From the NCBI RefSeq assembly GCF_037027445.1, contig NZ_JBANDL010000002.1:2170001-2234000 (forward strand): a stretch of DNA of 64,000 nucleotides, written 5' to 3'. Origin of the DNA: Lysobacter firmicutimachus. GTDB lineage: Bacteria > Pseudomonadota > Gammaproteobacteria > Xanthomonadales > Xanthomonadaceae. A program made the position numbers and the translations under genes. Below are positions 34,136-42,893 of the stretch, one piece after another; the stretch's first letter is position 1; the number at the start of each line of letters is the position of its first letter. The notes under the pieces were generated by a model. The model was given only the letters and a program-made list of their open reading frames with translations. It had not been told where the DNA came from and ran no database searches.

Positions 34136-34951
34136 TCAATGGCTGGGCGGCAGCGGTTCCAGGGTCGCGCCGAACGCGCGCATCGCCTGCGCGGTGGCGG
34201 CATCGGCGGGGAAGAAGGACTCGATCGCCAGTTCGGACAAGGTCACGTCGAGCGGCGTGCCGAACACCGTGATGGTGCTGATGAAGGCCAGTTCGCCGAA
34301 ATCGCTGCGCACCCGGAACGGCACCGCCACGTGCGCCGTCGGCGACAGCATCGATTCGTCGTAATCGTCCTCGCAAGGGTAGGCGGCCAGTTCGGCATGG
34401 AGTTCGGCCAGCACCGCGTCGCCGGTGCTGTCGGCCAGGTGGCGCAGCCGGTGCAGCAGATGCGCGCGCCATTCGCCGAGGTTGACGATGCGCGGCGCCA
34501 GGCCTTCCGGATGCAGGCTGACCCGCAACACGTTCGACGGCCGCGCCAACAGATGCTCGGCGACGCCGGCCAGCAGCGGCGCGACCGCGCGGTTGTGCGA
34601 GATCAGGTTCCAGTGCCGGTCCACCGCCAGCGCCGGGTGCGGCTCGTGGCCGTACAGCACCAGGTCGACCGCGGCCTGGGCCTCGCGCAGCGCCGGATCT
34701 TCGAGCCGGCGTTCGGCGTACATCGGCGCCAGCCCGGCGGCGGTCATCAGCACGTTGCGCTCGCGCAGCGGCACTTCGAGCCGGTCGGCCAGGCGCAGCA
34801 GCATCGCCCGGCTCGGCAGCGAACGGCCGGTTTCGATGAAACTGACGTGGCGGGTGGAGATCTGCGCCATTTCGGCCAGATCGAATTGAGTCAGGCGGCG
34901 ACGCTGGCGCCAGTCGCGCAACAGCTCGCCCACGGGGCGGAGATCGTTCAT
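34136..34951 (-). CDS. XRE-family regulator with MmyB-like ligand domain
   Basis: A 271-residue transcription factor. The N-terminal helix-turn-helix reads VGELLRDWRQRRRLTQFDLAEMAQISTRHVSFIETGRSLPSRAMLLRLADRLEVPLRERN, and the rest (HWNLISHNRAVAPLLAG, NLGEWRAHLLHRLRH, TVFGTPLDVTLSELAIESFFPAD) is the MmyB-like ligand-binding domain found in this regulator type, thought to bind a fatty acid or similar molecule. ATG 34951 fits the domain start. It is divergent from a small membrane protein gene (130 bases between), its most likely target. Confidence 0.9.
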   Translation of the reverse strand: MNDLRPVGELLRDWRQRRRLTQFDLAEMAQISTRHVSFIETGRSLPSRAMLLRLADRLEVPLRERNVLMTAAGLAPMYAERRLEDPALREAQAAVDLVLYGHEPHPALAVDRHWNLISHNRAVAPLLAGVAEHLLARPSNVLRVSLHPEGLAPRIVNLGEWRAHLLHRLRHLADSTGDAVLAELHAELAAYPCEDDYDESMLSPTAHVAVPFRVRSDFGELAFISTITVFGTPLDVTLSELAIESFFPADAATAQAMRAFGATLEPLPPSH

Positions 34952-35080
34952 GCGCTCACCATAGCCCGAGGCCACGGTCGGTGGCATTACCTGGCAAGTA
35001 ATCGACCCGCGGCCGCCGCGGCGGTGTGATGGCTACCGAGATTCGTCCCCCTTTCACCCGCTAGCCTCCAGGAGTCGACC

Positions 35081-35485
35081 ATGGCCATCGCCGCTCAAGC
35101 TCGTCCTTCTTCTCTGTTATGTCGTGCGCTGGTCGCCGACGCGGTTATTTCCGGCGCCGTCGGCGCCTTGCAACTCGCCGTGGCCGGACCCTTGTCCGGC
35201 TTGCTGGCCATCGAGGCGGGTTGGCTGCAGCGCAGCGGCGTGGTCTTGCTGGCCTGGACCGCCTTGCTCGGCTGGATGTTGACCCGCAAGACGGTCTCGC
35301 CGCCGATGGCGTGGACGGTGATCGGGACCAACCTGGCGTGGGTCGTGGCCTCGGTCCTGGTGCTGGTCGAAGGCGCGATCGCGCCGAACACCCTGGGCAC
35401 GGCCTACGTGTTGGCGCAGGCGGCGGTGGTGGCGATCTTCGCCGAACTGCAATTCTTCGGCCTGCGCAGGCAGTCGCGTGGCTGA
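35081..35485 (+). CDS. Small four-helix membrane protein
   Basis: A 134-residue inner-membrane protein with four hydrophobic segments: ALVADAVISGAVGALQLAVAG, LQRSGVVLLAWTALLGWML, AWTVIGTNLAWVVASVLVLVEG, and TLGTAYVLAQAAVVAIFAELQF. The ribosome site CAGGAG precedes the ATG at 35081. The pattern resembles DoxX-like or SPW-like small membrane proteins, but I cannot name the family. Its divergent neighbour is the XRE/MmyB-type regulator, and such regulators are often beside one small target gene. Confidence 0.8.
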   Translation: MAIAAQARPSSLLCRALVADAVISGAVGALQLAVAGPLSGLLAIEAGWLQRSGVVLLAWTALLGWMLTRKTVSPPMAWTVIGTNLAWVVASVLVLVEGAIAPNTLGTAYVLAQAAVVAIFAELQFFGLRRQSRG

Positions 35486-35692
35486 GGGCAGGGCTGCAAA
35501 CGCCCCGTCGCATCGACGGCTCTCGCTCAGGCGAGGGCCGTCGTCGTTTTGGGCCGTCGGGTCGGGGCGGAGGGGCCGCGAGTCGCCATCGCCGTGGCCT
35601 GGACGCATTGGATTGCGCGTCCGATGAACGATCGGGCCCGATGCTCGGGTGCCGACCCGCGCCGATTCGCGCAGCCCTGGCGGGAGAACGCG

Positions 35693-35971
35693 ATGAAACC
35701 GATTCTGGGTCTGTTCGCAGCGGCGTTGTCGATCGTCGCGCCGGCGATGGCAACCCGGACCGATCCCGGCGATATAAGGCGGCCGGGGATCGAGTCGCCG
35801 TACTTGCCGATCTGCGCCGAACGTCGATGCGGTCGCGGCGTCGACCCGATCAGGCCTGCGGCGCCCGCCACAGCATCGGTGTCGAGGGTATGCCGCCGCG
35901 CGTCTGCTCTTCCCCTTGAGCCTCGAAACCCAGGCGCAGGTACACGCCGACGGAGTGTCGCGAAGCGTTGA
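35693..35971 (+). CDS. Possible small secreted protein overlapping a GNAT gene
   Basis: A 92-residue frame with a ribosome site (GGGAGAAC) and a convincing signal peptide, MKPILGLFAAALSIVAPAMA, followed by TRTDPGDIRRPGIESPYLPICAERRCGRG. After about residue 50 the frame runs antisense into the GNAT gene and becomes Ala/Pro/Arg-rich, so only the first half looks like protein. It may be a real tiny exported peptide whose stop is fortuitously late, or a decayed gene. Two cysteines in the mature part could pair. Confidence 0.35.
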   Translation: MKPILGLFAAALSIVAPAMATRTDPGDIRRPGIESPYLPICAERRCGRGVDPIRPAAPATASVSRVCRRASALPLEPRNPGAGTRRRSVAKR

Positions 35972-36329
35972 CGGTGATCTGCGCGGGCCAGGCGTCCTTC
36001 AACAAGGGATGCGCGCGCAGGCCGGACCAGAGCCGACGCGCGATGCCGCGGCGTTGGAAGCGGTCGTCGACGAACAGGTTATACAGATGCGCCGGCAGGC
36101 GCAGCGCGGCCACGCCGACGATGCGGCCTTCGGTTTCGGCGACGAGGTAGGCATGCCCGGCGAGCAGGCGCTCGCGGGTGGCCTCGGTGCCCATCGAGGC
36201 GGCCAGCACGGCGCGGCCGTCGACATCGCAAAGTGGAAAGATCCAGTGTTGCGCCGAAGCCAGGACCAGGGCGCTGATGGCTTCGGCGTCTGCCGCCGTG
36301 GCGATTCGCAGAGGGGCCTCGTCGCTCAT
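35850..36329 (-). CDS. GNAT-family N-acetyltransferase
   Basis: A 159-residue acetyltransferase. The acetyl-CoA-binding loop is RFQRRGIARRLW, preceded by the strand HLYNLFVDD and followed by ITVNASRHSVGVYLRLGFEAQGEEQ. The domain is complete. It starts seven bases after greB stops, on the same strand, and is the last gene of the nlpE-like/greB/GNAT set. The substrate is unknown; resemblance is to small-molecule or protein N-terminal acetyltransferases. Confidence 0.9.
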   Translation of the reverse strand: MSDEAPLRIATAADAEAISALVLASAQHWIFPLCDVDGRAVLAASMGTEATRERLLAGHAYLVAETEGRIVGVAALRLPAHLYNLFVDDRFQRRGIARRLWSGLRAHPLLKDAWPAQITVNASRHSVGVYLRLGFEAQGEEQTRGGIPSTPMLWRAPQA

Positions 36330-36336
36330 GCGCGGC

Positions 36337-36852
36337 TCACTCCTCGGCGGGCGGCCGATAGGCGACCTCGACGATCGCGTAACGTTGCGGGCCGCCCGGC
36401 AGCAGCGCTTCGAATTCGTCGTCGACCCGGCGCTTGAGCATGGCCCGGGCCAGCGGCGAGTCGATGCTGATGTGGCCGAGCTTGGCGTCGGTCTCGTCCG
36501 GCCCGACCACGCGGTAGCGCGCGATCTCGCCGTCGGCGACGTTCTCGACTTCGACCCAGGCGCCGAAGAACACCGCTTGCGGGTCGCTGGGCGCGGTGTC
36601 GACCACCCGCAACAGCGGCAGGCGTTTGCTCAGGTAGCGCACCCGCCGGTCGATCTCGGCGAGCTGCTTCTTGCGATAGGTGTATTCGGCGTTCTCCGAG
36701 CGATCGCCCTCGGCCGCCGCGGCGGCCAGGGCTTTGACGACCTCGGGGCGGCGCAGCCGCCACAGTTCGTCGAGTTCGTGCTTCAGGCGCGCGTGGCCCT
36801 CCCGCGTGATCAGGGCGGTGCCGTGCTCGGCGGGAGGGCGCCAGCGACTCAT
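36337..36852 (-). CDS. greB: Transcription elongation factor GreB
   Basis: A 171-residue Gre factor that enters the RNA polymerase secondary channel and stimulates cleavage of backtracked RNA. The N-terminal coiled coil has [58 protein letters not shown] with the D-x-x-E tip (GDRSENAEY); the C-terminal FKBP-like domain reads [35 protein letters not shown]. The YRKKQL sequence and the basic coiled coil favour GreB over GreA. Seven bases separate it from the upstream lipoprotein gene, so they are cotranscribed. Confidence 0.95.
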   Translation of the reverse strand: MSRWRPPAEHGTALITREGHARLKHELDELWRLRRPEVVKALAAAAAEGDRSENAEYTYRKKQLAEIDRRVRYLSKRLPLLRVVDTAPSDPQAVFFGAWVEVENVADGEIARYRVVGPDETDAKLGHISIDSPLARAMLKRRVDDEFEALLPGGPQRYAIVEVAYRPPAEE

Positions 36853-36859
36853 CCTCTCG

Positions 36860-37369
36860 TCACTGCGCCGCGCCGGCGCGCTTGAGGCTGTAGTTGAGTT
36901 CCGACTCGATCTTCTTGCCTTCCTGGTCGAGCAGGCGGATCTCGTCGTTGGACACCACTTCGTACACGCGGTCCTGGTCGCTCTTGCTGTTCGGGTCCAG
37001 GCGCAGGCGCTTGCCGTCCTCTTCCGCGGCCCAGTGGCCATCGCCCTTGAACGCGCCGTCCTTCTTGCCCTGGTAGGTCTCGTCGACGGTGTAGCTGCCG
37101 TCCGCCTTGAGGTCGATCTTGGTGTCGATGCCGCTGCAGTCGGCGCAGGGCAGGGTGCCGGAGAAGGTGCCGGCGAAGGCGGCGGCGTCGAAACCGGCCT
37201 TGGGCGCTTCGGCGACCAGCGTCGGCTCCGCGGGAGCGGCCGGCGCCGGGGCCGGAGCGGCTTCGGCGGCCTGGGGCGCTTCCGCCGCGGGAGCGGCTTC
37301 GTCGGGCTTCTTGCAGGCGCTCAGCGAGAGCGCGGCGAGGCAGGCGAGGGCGAGCAGGTGCTTGGTCAC
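36860..37369 (-). CDS. NlpE N-terminal-domain lipoprotein
   Basis: A 169-residue lipoprotein: signal [19 protein letters not shown] with the lipid-anchored Cys19, a long Ala/Pro-rich linker (residues 24-57), then an NlpE-type N-terminal domain containing [33 protein letters not shown], with the CADC (C75, C78) signature. NlpE senses lipoprotein sorting and surface contact in enterobacteria through Cpx; this protein lacks the C-terminal OB domain and no Cpx genes are nearby, so function may differ. It is the first gene of a likely operon with greB and GNAT. Confidence 0.9.
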   Translation of the reverse strand: MTKHLLALACLAALSLSACKKPDEAAPAAEAPQAAEAAPAPAPAAPAEPTLVAEAPKAGFDAAAFAGTFSGTLPCADCSGIDTKIDLKADGSYTVDETYQGKKDGAFKGDGHWAAEEDGKRLRLDPNSKSDQDRVYEVVSNDEIRLLDQEGKKIESELNYSLKRAGAAQ

Positions 37370-37430
37370 GGTCGGATCCTGATGGAATGGATGGGACGGC
37401 GGCCGGGCGGCCGCCGCAGTGCGGGCGGCG

Positions 37431-38966
37431 TCAGCGCTTGCCGCCGAAAATGCCGCCGAGCAGACCGCGCAGGATCTGCCGGCCGATCTGGCTGCCGACG
37501 GTGCGTGCGGTCTGCTTGGCCATGGTTTCGACCATGCCCTGGCGGCGCTTGGTGCCGAACACCGCGTCCTTCACCGCCTGGCCGAAACCGCCTGGTTCCT
37601 GGTCGTCCTGTTCGCGGGTCTTGGCCGCCGGCGCGTCGGCCTGCGCGGTCGCGGTCTCGGCGCGCTTGGCCAGCATCTCGGCGGCCGATTCGCGGTCGAT
37701 TTCCTGGTCGTACTTGGTCCCGATCGGGCTGCCGGCGCGGACCTGCTGGCGCTCGGCTTCGGTGATCGCGCCCATGCGGCAGCGCGGCGGCGCGACCAGG
37801 GTGCGCTCCACCGGCATCGGCACGCCCTTGTCCTGCAGGGTCGAGACCAGCGCCTCGCCGGTGCCGAGCTTGGAGATCGCCTCGGCCACGTTTAGCGCCG
37901 GATTGGGGACGAAGGTCTCGGCGGCGGTGCGCACCGCTTTCTGGTCGCGCGGAGTGAAGGCGCGCAACGCGTGCTGCACCCGGTTGCCGAGCTGGCCGAG
38001 GATGGCGTCGGGCACGTCGTCGGGGAACTGCGAGCAGAAGTACACCCCCACGCCCTTGGAACGGATGATCCGCACCACCTGCTCGACCCGCTGCTGCAAC
38101 GCCGCCGGGGCGTCGTCGAACAGCAGGTGCGCTTCGTCGAACACGAACACCAGCTTGGGCCGGTCGAGGTCGCCGACTTCGGGCAGTTGTTCGAACAACT
38201 CCGACAGCAGCCACAGCAGGAAGCTCGAGTACAGGCGCGGCTTGAGGATCAGCGAGTCGGCGGCGAGCACGTTGATCACGCCGCGCCCGTCCTGGGTGGT
38301 GCGCATCAGGTCGGTCAGCTCCAGCGCCGGCTCACCGAAGAAATGCGCGCCGCCCTCCTGCTCCAGGCGCAGCAGGGCGCGCTGGATCGCGCCGATCGAC
38401 TGCGCGCTGACCAGGCCGTAGCTGGTCGAGATGTCCTTGCGTTCCTCGGCGACCAGGCCGAGCAGGGCGCGCAGGTCGGCCAGGTCGAGCAGCAGCAGGC
38501 CGCGGTCGTCGGCGAGCTTGAACACGATGTCGAGCACGCCGGACTGGGTGTCGTTGAGTTCCAGGATGCGCGAGATCAGGGTCGGGCCCATCTCGCTGAC
38601 CGTGGTCCGCACCGGATGGCCGAGCTTGCCGAACAGGTCCCAGAACACCACCGGATTGGCCGATGGCGCGTAATCGCTGAGGCCGATCTCGTTCAGCCGC
38701 GCCTGCAGCTTGTCGTTGAGCGTGCCCGCGGCGGCCAGGCCGGCGACGTCGCCTTTGACGTCGGCCAGGAACACCGGCACGCCCTGGCGCGAAAAGCCTT
38801 CGGCCAGGGTCATCAGGGTCACGGTCTTGCCGGTGCCGGTGGCGCCGGCGACCAGGCCATGGCGGTTGCCGAGCTTGGTGTGCAGGAACACCTGTCCGCT
38901 GTCCGGCGTGGTCACCGCCTTGCCGATCAGGATGTCGTTCGGGTTTGCGCCGGGGGTCGGGGCCAT
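37431..38966 (-). CDS. HerA-like ATPase of the DUF853/YjgR family
   Basis: A 511-residue P-loop ATPase. Walker A is GATGTGKT (residues 41-48), and Walker B is KLVFVFDEAHLLFDDAP; LADVKGDVAGLAAAG and the arginine-finger region RVEQVVRIIRSKGVGVYFCSQFPDDVPD complete the HerA/FtsK-like core. The C-terminus ends in a Gly/Arg tail, RQILRGLLGGIFGGKR, typical of YjgR. Function is not established; DNA or protein translocation is assumed from the fold. The frame continues upstream to 39197 but is non-family sequence, so ATG 38966 is used. It is 61 bases upstream of the NlpE-like gene on the same strand. Confidence 0.92.
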   Translation of the reverse strand: MAPTPGANPNDILIGKAVTTPDSGQVFLHTKLGNRHGLVAGATGTGKTVTLMTLAEGFSRQGVPVFLADVKGDVAGLAAAGTLNDKLQARLNEIGLSDYAPSANPVVFWDLFGKLGHPVRTTVSEMGPTLISRILELNDTQSGVLDIVFKLADDRGLLLLDLADLRALLGLVAEERKDISTSYGLVSAQSIGAIQRALLRLEQEGGAHFFGEPALELTDLMRTTQDGRGVINVLAADSLILKPRLYSSFLLWLLSELFEQLPEVGDLDRPKLVFVFDEAHLLFDDAPAALQQRVEQVVRIIRSKGVGVYFCSQFPDDVPDAILGQLGNRVQHALRAFTPRDQKAVRTAAETFVPNPALNVAEAISKLGTGEALVSTLQDKGVPMPVERTLVAPPRCRMGAITEAERQQVRAGSPIGTKYDQEIDRESAAEMLAKRAETATAQADAPAAKTREQDDQEPGGFGQAVKDAVFGTKRRQGMVETMAKQTARTVGSQIGRQILRGLLGGIFGGKR

Positions 38967-39202
38967 GTCGCGTCCGTGGTCCAGGGAATGAAGTGCGGGG
39001 ATCGATTCTAGCGGCAGGGGACGACGCCGGGCGCGCCGCAGATGAACCGCGTCCCAGCGTTTGCGGCGACGCGCGCCGGACTCCGGGCGATGCGGCGACG
39101 AGCCGCCCGACCGGGCAAGCCGGCAATGTGTCGCGGTTCTTGCCCGGCCCGGACCGGCGCCGTTACCCTGGCCCCCCGCAAAAAGGACCTGCTGCACGCC
39201 TC

Positions 39203-40768
39203 ATGCCCGCTTCCTTCCGCATTTCCGGCGCGCTGGCGCCGCTCGCCGCGGCGCTCGCGCTGTGCAGCCTGTCGCCGCAAGCCGCCGCCCTGTCCAAGCG
39301 CGATCAGGCCGCGGTCGATGCCCTGAACCAGCGCATGCAGTCGGCCGAGGCGCGCTACCAGTCGGCCCTGGTCAAGATCCGCAACGCCGATCCGGCCGGA
39401 CGCCAGGACAGCGACGCGGCGCTGGAGGACATGGAGGACGTGCTCGCGGCCTGCATGAAGCAGAAGGGCTGCCAGACCAATACCCTGCTGGCGGCCTACA
39501 AGCGCCTGCTCAAGGCCAATGCCGACGCCTCCGCCAGCGTCGACGAAGACGGCGAGGACAGCGGCACGCTGGACAGCGAAGGCCTGGCCGCCGACGTGCC
39601 GGAGGCCGCGCGCGCGGCGGCGCTGCTCAGCGCCGACGGCCAGCGCTTCGTCAAGATGGTGCAGTACAACCCGGCGGTGCAGGCCGGCATCCGCCGCTGG
39701 CTGACCGACATGCGCGGCTCGCTGATGCAGAGCTACGACAATTACCAGTACATGCGCCAGATGATGTGGCCGCAGTTCGAGCGCGCCGGCCTGCCGGAGG
39801 CGCTGCTGTTCGGGATCATGGCCAAGGAATCCAACGGCAAGGTCCACGTGACTTCGCGCGCCGGCGCCGCCGGCCCGTTGCAGTTCATGTTCGCCACCGG
39901 CAAGCGCTTCGGCCTGGGCGACGACGGGTCGGGCTTCGACACCCGCTACGACCCGCGCGAGTCGTCCGCGGCCGCGGCCGAGTACCTCAACGAGCGCCTG
40001 GGCCAGCTCAACAACAGCATCGAAATGTCGTTGGCGGCCTACAACGGCGGCGAGGGCCGCGCGCTGCGCATCAACAACGCCAGCGGCGGGCGCAATTTCT
40101 GGGACGAGTCGGTCTATAACCAGTTCCCGGCCGAGACCCGCGACTACGTGCCGATGGTGATCGCGGCGGCCTGGCTGTTCCTGCACCCGCGCGAGTACGG
40201 GCTGAACTTCCACAAGGTCGACGCCAAGCCGGCGCAACTGCGCCTGAGCCGGCCGAGTTCGATCTACGAGCTGACCATCTGCCTGGGCAGCAGCGGCACC
40301 CGCGAGGGCTACATGCGCGCGCTGCGCAACCTCAACCCTCGCTACCAGGCCGATACCTACCTGTCGGCCGGCACCACTCTCAACGCGACCGCGCGCATGG
40401 TCGGCCTTTACAACCGCTGGTGCCTGCAGGGCAAGCGCGCCGACCTGGCCCGCACCCTGGTCAATAGCGACGTCGCCAGCGCCATCGTCCGCACCGGCCC
40501 GGTGACCGTGGTGCCGAGCACCGGCAACGGCGAAGACGGCACTGTGGCGGCCGCTGTGGCGCCGTCCCCGGCGGCGAGCGCCAAGCCGGCGCCGGCGAAG
40601 AAGCCGGCCAAGCCGGGCAGCTACAAGGTCCGCCGCGGCGAAACCCTGACCGACGTGGCGCAGAAGTTCCAGTGCGATACCAAGCAACTGGCCAAGGCCA
40701 ACGGCATCAAGGCGCCGCGCTACCTGGTCAAGCCGGGACAGACGCTGAAGCTGAGCGGGTGCGGCTGA
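39203..40768 (+). CDS. Lytic transglycosylase with SLT and LysM domains (MltD-like)
   Basis: A 521-residue periplasmic muramidase. A signal peptide (LAPLAAALALCSLSPQAAA) is followed by a helical region and the SLT domain: PEALLFGIMAKESNGKVHVTSRAGAAGPLQFM with catalytic E209, then SLAAYNGGEGRAL. A C-terminal Lys/Pro/Ala linker leads to one LysM module, YKVRRGETLTDVAQKFQCDTKQLAKANGI, for peptidoglycan binding. It should cleave glycan strands to 1,6-anhydro products in wall turnover. Unusual is the extra 170-residue helical segment before the SLT domain. It is divergent from the HerA-like gene across about 236 bases. Confidence 0.93.
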   Translation: MPASFRISGALAPLAAALALCSLSPQAAALSKRDQAAVDALNQRMQSAEARYQSALVKIRNADPAGRQDSDAALEDMEDVLAACMKQKGCQTNTLLAAYKRLLKANADASASVDEDGEDSGTLDSEGLAADVPEAARAAALLSADGQRFVKMVQYNPAVQAGIRRWLTDMRGSLMQSYDNYQYMRQMMWPQFERAGLPEALLFGIMAKESNGKVHVTSRAGAAGPLQFMFATGKRFGLGDDGSGFDTRYDPRESSAAAAEYLNERLGQLNNSIEMSLAAYNGGEGRALRINNASGGRNFWDESVYNQFPAETRDYVPMVIAAAWLFLHPREYGLNFHKVDAKPAQLRLSRPSSIYELTICLGSSGTREGYMRALRNLNPRYQADTYLSAGTTLNATARMVGLYNRWCLQGKRADLARTLVNSDVASAIVRTGPVTVVPSTGNGEDGTVAAAVAPSPAASAKPAPAKKPAKPGSYKVRRGETLTDVAQKFQCDTKQLAKANGIKAPRYLVKPGQTLKLSGCG

Positions 40769-40812
40769 GGGGAGCGGCGGGTTTCGCTGCCGGCTTTTTG
40801 CCCTGACCCCAA

Positions 40813-40838
40813 CCCCTCTTCCGCGAGCGGGAGAGGGG
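40813..40838. repeat. Short recurrent-type intergenic hairpin
   Basis: CCCCTCTTCCGC pairs with GCGGGAGAGGGG (one wobble) 45 bases after the transglycosylase stop codon. CCCTCTCCCGC-type hairpins are common between genes in this group of bacteria. No U-run follows. Confidence 0.5.
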
Positions 40839-41018
40839 CTTGCAGTGCGGCGGCGGTCGGGCGATGCGTTGAGGGGCTTCGGCTTGTCTGCGGCAGATCA
40901 GACGGATCGCGGCCGCTGCGGTACGAAGCTTGCGCGGGTTCGCGGGCCGGCGTCGTGTTGTCCGGCTAAGCTGCACGGCTTGTGCGGCCGCCGCCGTACG
41001 CCAAGGGGTTCCGAACCG

Positions 41019-41696
41019 ATGCACAGCTCACCGATGCGATCGTCGATGCCGTCCGCGGCGGCGTGGTGGCCGTGGGTCGCGAGCGTCGCCGCCCTCGCCA
41101 TCGTCGGCGCCTACACGGCGCCGTGGTTGCATTACCTGTGCAAGCCCGCGGCCACGCTGCTGATCGCGGCGATGGTGCTGCGCCTGGGCGCCGCGGCCGA
41201 GCCCGGTTACCGGCGCGCGATCTTCGTCGGCCTGTTGCTGTCCACGGCGGGCGACGTGTTCCTGATGCTGCCCGGCGATTGGTTCGTGTTCGGTTTGGCT
41301 TCGTTCTTGTGCGCGCACGTGGCTTATCTGGTCGGCCTGTGCAGGCGCGCGCGGCCGTTCGCGGCGGCGTGGCCGTTCTTGGCCTATGCCGCGCTCGCAG
41401 GCAGCGTGCTGTACGTGCTGTGGCCGCATCTGCCGGGCGAGTTGCGCATCCCGGTGATCGTCTATGTCGCGGTGCTGGCGGCGATGGCGGCGCAAGCGGC
41501 GGCGGTGTGGCGTGCGCGTGCGGACCCGGCCGGCGCGGCGGCGGCCCTCGGCGGCGCCTGCTTCGTGCTGTCCGATGCGACCTTGGCCATCGACCGTTTT
41601 GCCGCGCCGTTCGCCGCCGCTCAGGCGCTGGTGTTGGTCAGCTACTGGGCGGCGCAGTGGTGGATCGGACGCTCGGCGACCTTGGCGCGGAGCTGA
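41019..41696 (+). CDS. YhhN-family lysoplasmalogenase-like membrane protein
   Basis: A 225-residue integral membrane protein with about eight hydrophobic helices. The family signature appears as LHYLCKPAATLLIAAMVL, IFVGLLLSTAGDVFLMLPGDWFVFGLASFLCAHVAYLVGL and GACFVLSDATLAIDRF. TMEM86/YhhN enzymes hydrolyse the vinyl-ether bond of lysoplasmalogens; whether bacterial members do this is less clear. ATG 41019 follows AAGGGGTT; the upstream extension of the frame is not membrane-like. Single gene, converging with the lipoprotein below. Confidence 0.88.
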   Translation: MHSSPMRSSMPSAAAWWPWVASVAALAIVGAYTAPWLHYLCKPAATLLIAAMVLRLGAAAEPGYRRAIFVGLLLSTAGDVFLMLPGDWFVFGLASFLCAHVAYLVGLCRRARPFAAAWPFLAYAALAGSVLYVLWPHLPGELRIPVIVYVAVLAAMAAQAAAVWRARADPAGAAAALGGACFVLSDATLAIDRFAAPFAAAQALVLVSYWAAQWWIGRSATLARS

Positions 41697-41785
41697 GCGG
41701 GCCCTGGCTCAGACTTGGGCGCGGCACTGGAGCCGCCGCCGCGTTCCTGCGCGGCGCGGTCGGAGCAGGCGAACCGGAGTGGGCT

Positions 41786-42799
41786 TCAACCCGCCGGCGC
41801 CGGAGCGGCCCGGTCGGCGGGCGCATCGGCCGACGGCGCCAGCGCCTCGCGTGCCTGGTTCCACCAGTGACCGGCGGCGTCGCCGGCCTGGCCGACGCCT
41901 TTTTGCAACGATTCCCCCATCGGCCGAAGCGTCTGCTCGTCGGCCAGGCCCGCGGCGGCGCGCACGGCGGCGGGGCCGTGCTGCTTGGCCGCGTCCCAGG
42001 TCAGGGTGGCGATCAACCGCGGCATGAAGGCGAAGGAGTCGACGTCGCCGCCCTTGGCTTCGGCCTGGGCGATCAGGGCAGCGAGTTCCTTGCGTACGCC
42101 GACCGGGACGCTGGAGTCTTGGCTCAGCCGCTTGAGTTCGACCAGCGCCTCGCCGACGCGGCCTTCCTGCACCGCCACGCCGGCGGCGGCGATCTTGCCC
42201 AGCCACGGCGCGCGCAACTGCTGGCCGAGCGCATCGGCATGGATCTGGGCGCGGTCCCAGCGCTTTTCGCTGACCGCCAGATAGCCCAGGCCCAGGTGCA
42301 GGGCGAGCATCTGCCCGGCCGGCGTCTTTTCCGCGCCGGCCGCGCGCGGCGCGGCCCAGACGCGGTCGCTCTCGGCCTGGGCCAGCTGCGGCCATTCCAG
42401 CCGATGGAACGCGACCGAGCGCAGCGAGGCGGCGGCGAGGTCGTCGAAGGGCGCGCAGTCCTGCGCCTCGACGATGTCGGTTTCGGCCACCGCCAGGGTG
42501 CTCTTGTCGGCGCCGAGCGCGGCGTAGGCGAGCAGCAGATGGGCGACGCAGAAATCGGCGGCGCCGAGCGGCGGCAGCTCCGGCGCCGTCACGCCGGCCT
42601 TGCCGCTCCATTGCGCGCCCAGCCGATAAGCGTCGAGCGCGGCCGGCAGGCCGGATTCGGAAACGCGCCGGTACTGGGTATAGGCCAGGCCGTCGCGCAG
42701 TTCGGCCAATTGCTCGGTTTCGCTCTTGGCGCCGCAGGCGGCGAGGCTCAGGGCGAGGGCGGCGACGGCGATGCCGCGCGGGCGCAGGTGGTCGAACAT
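41786..42799 (-). CDS. Predicted lipoprotein, helical, unknown function
   Basis: A 337-residue protein with lipobox SLAAC (signal MFDHLRPRGIAVAALALSLAAC). The mature part is alpha-helical with repeated Ala/Leu-rich segments (LGAADFCVAHLLLAYAALGADKSTLAVAETDI, MLALHLGLGYLAVSEKRWDRAQIHADALG, AAAGVAVQEGRVGEALVELKRLS) in a TPR-like rhythm. I do not recognise a named family. It is the gene below psd on the same strand, 94 bases away; a shared envelope theme (lipid synthesis, lipoprotein) is possible but unproven. Confidence 0.82.
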   Translation of the reverse strand: MFDHLRPRGIAVAALALSLAACGAKSETEQLAELRDGLAYTQYRRVSESGLPAALDAYRLGAQWSGKAGVTAPELPPLGAADFCVAHLLLAYAALGADKSTLAVAETDIVEAQDCAPFDDLAAASLRSVAFHRLEWPQLAQAESDRVWAAPRAAGAEKTPAGQMLALHLGLGYLAVSEKRWDRAQIHADALGQQLRAPWLGKIAAAGVAVQEGRVGEALVELKRLSQDSSVPVGVRKELAALIAQAEAKGGDVDSFAFMPRLIATLTWDAAKQHGPAAVRAAAGLADEQTLRPMGESLQKGVGQAGDAAGHWWNQAREALAPSADAPADRAAPAPAG

Positions 42800-42893
42800 G
42801 GGTCCCCTCCATGGGAGCGTCGTCAGTGGATTCGAGGCGGCGGGAGCGGAGCGGACCGCTCCCGCCGGCGTGCGGCGATGTAGGCGGCGCGGC

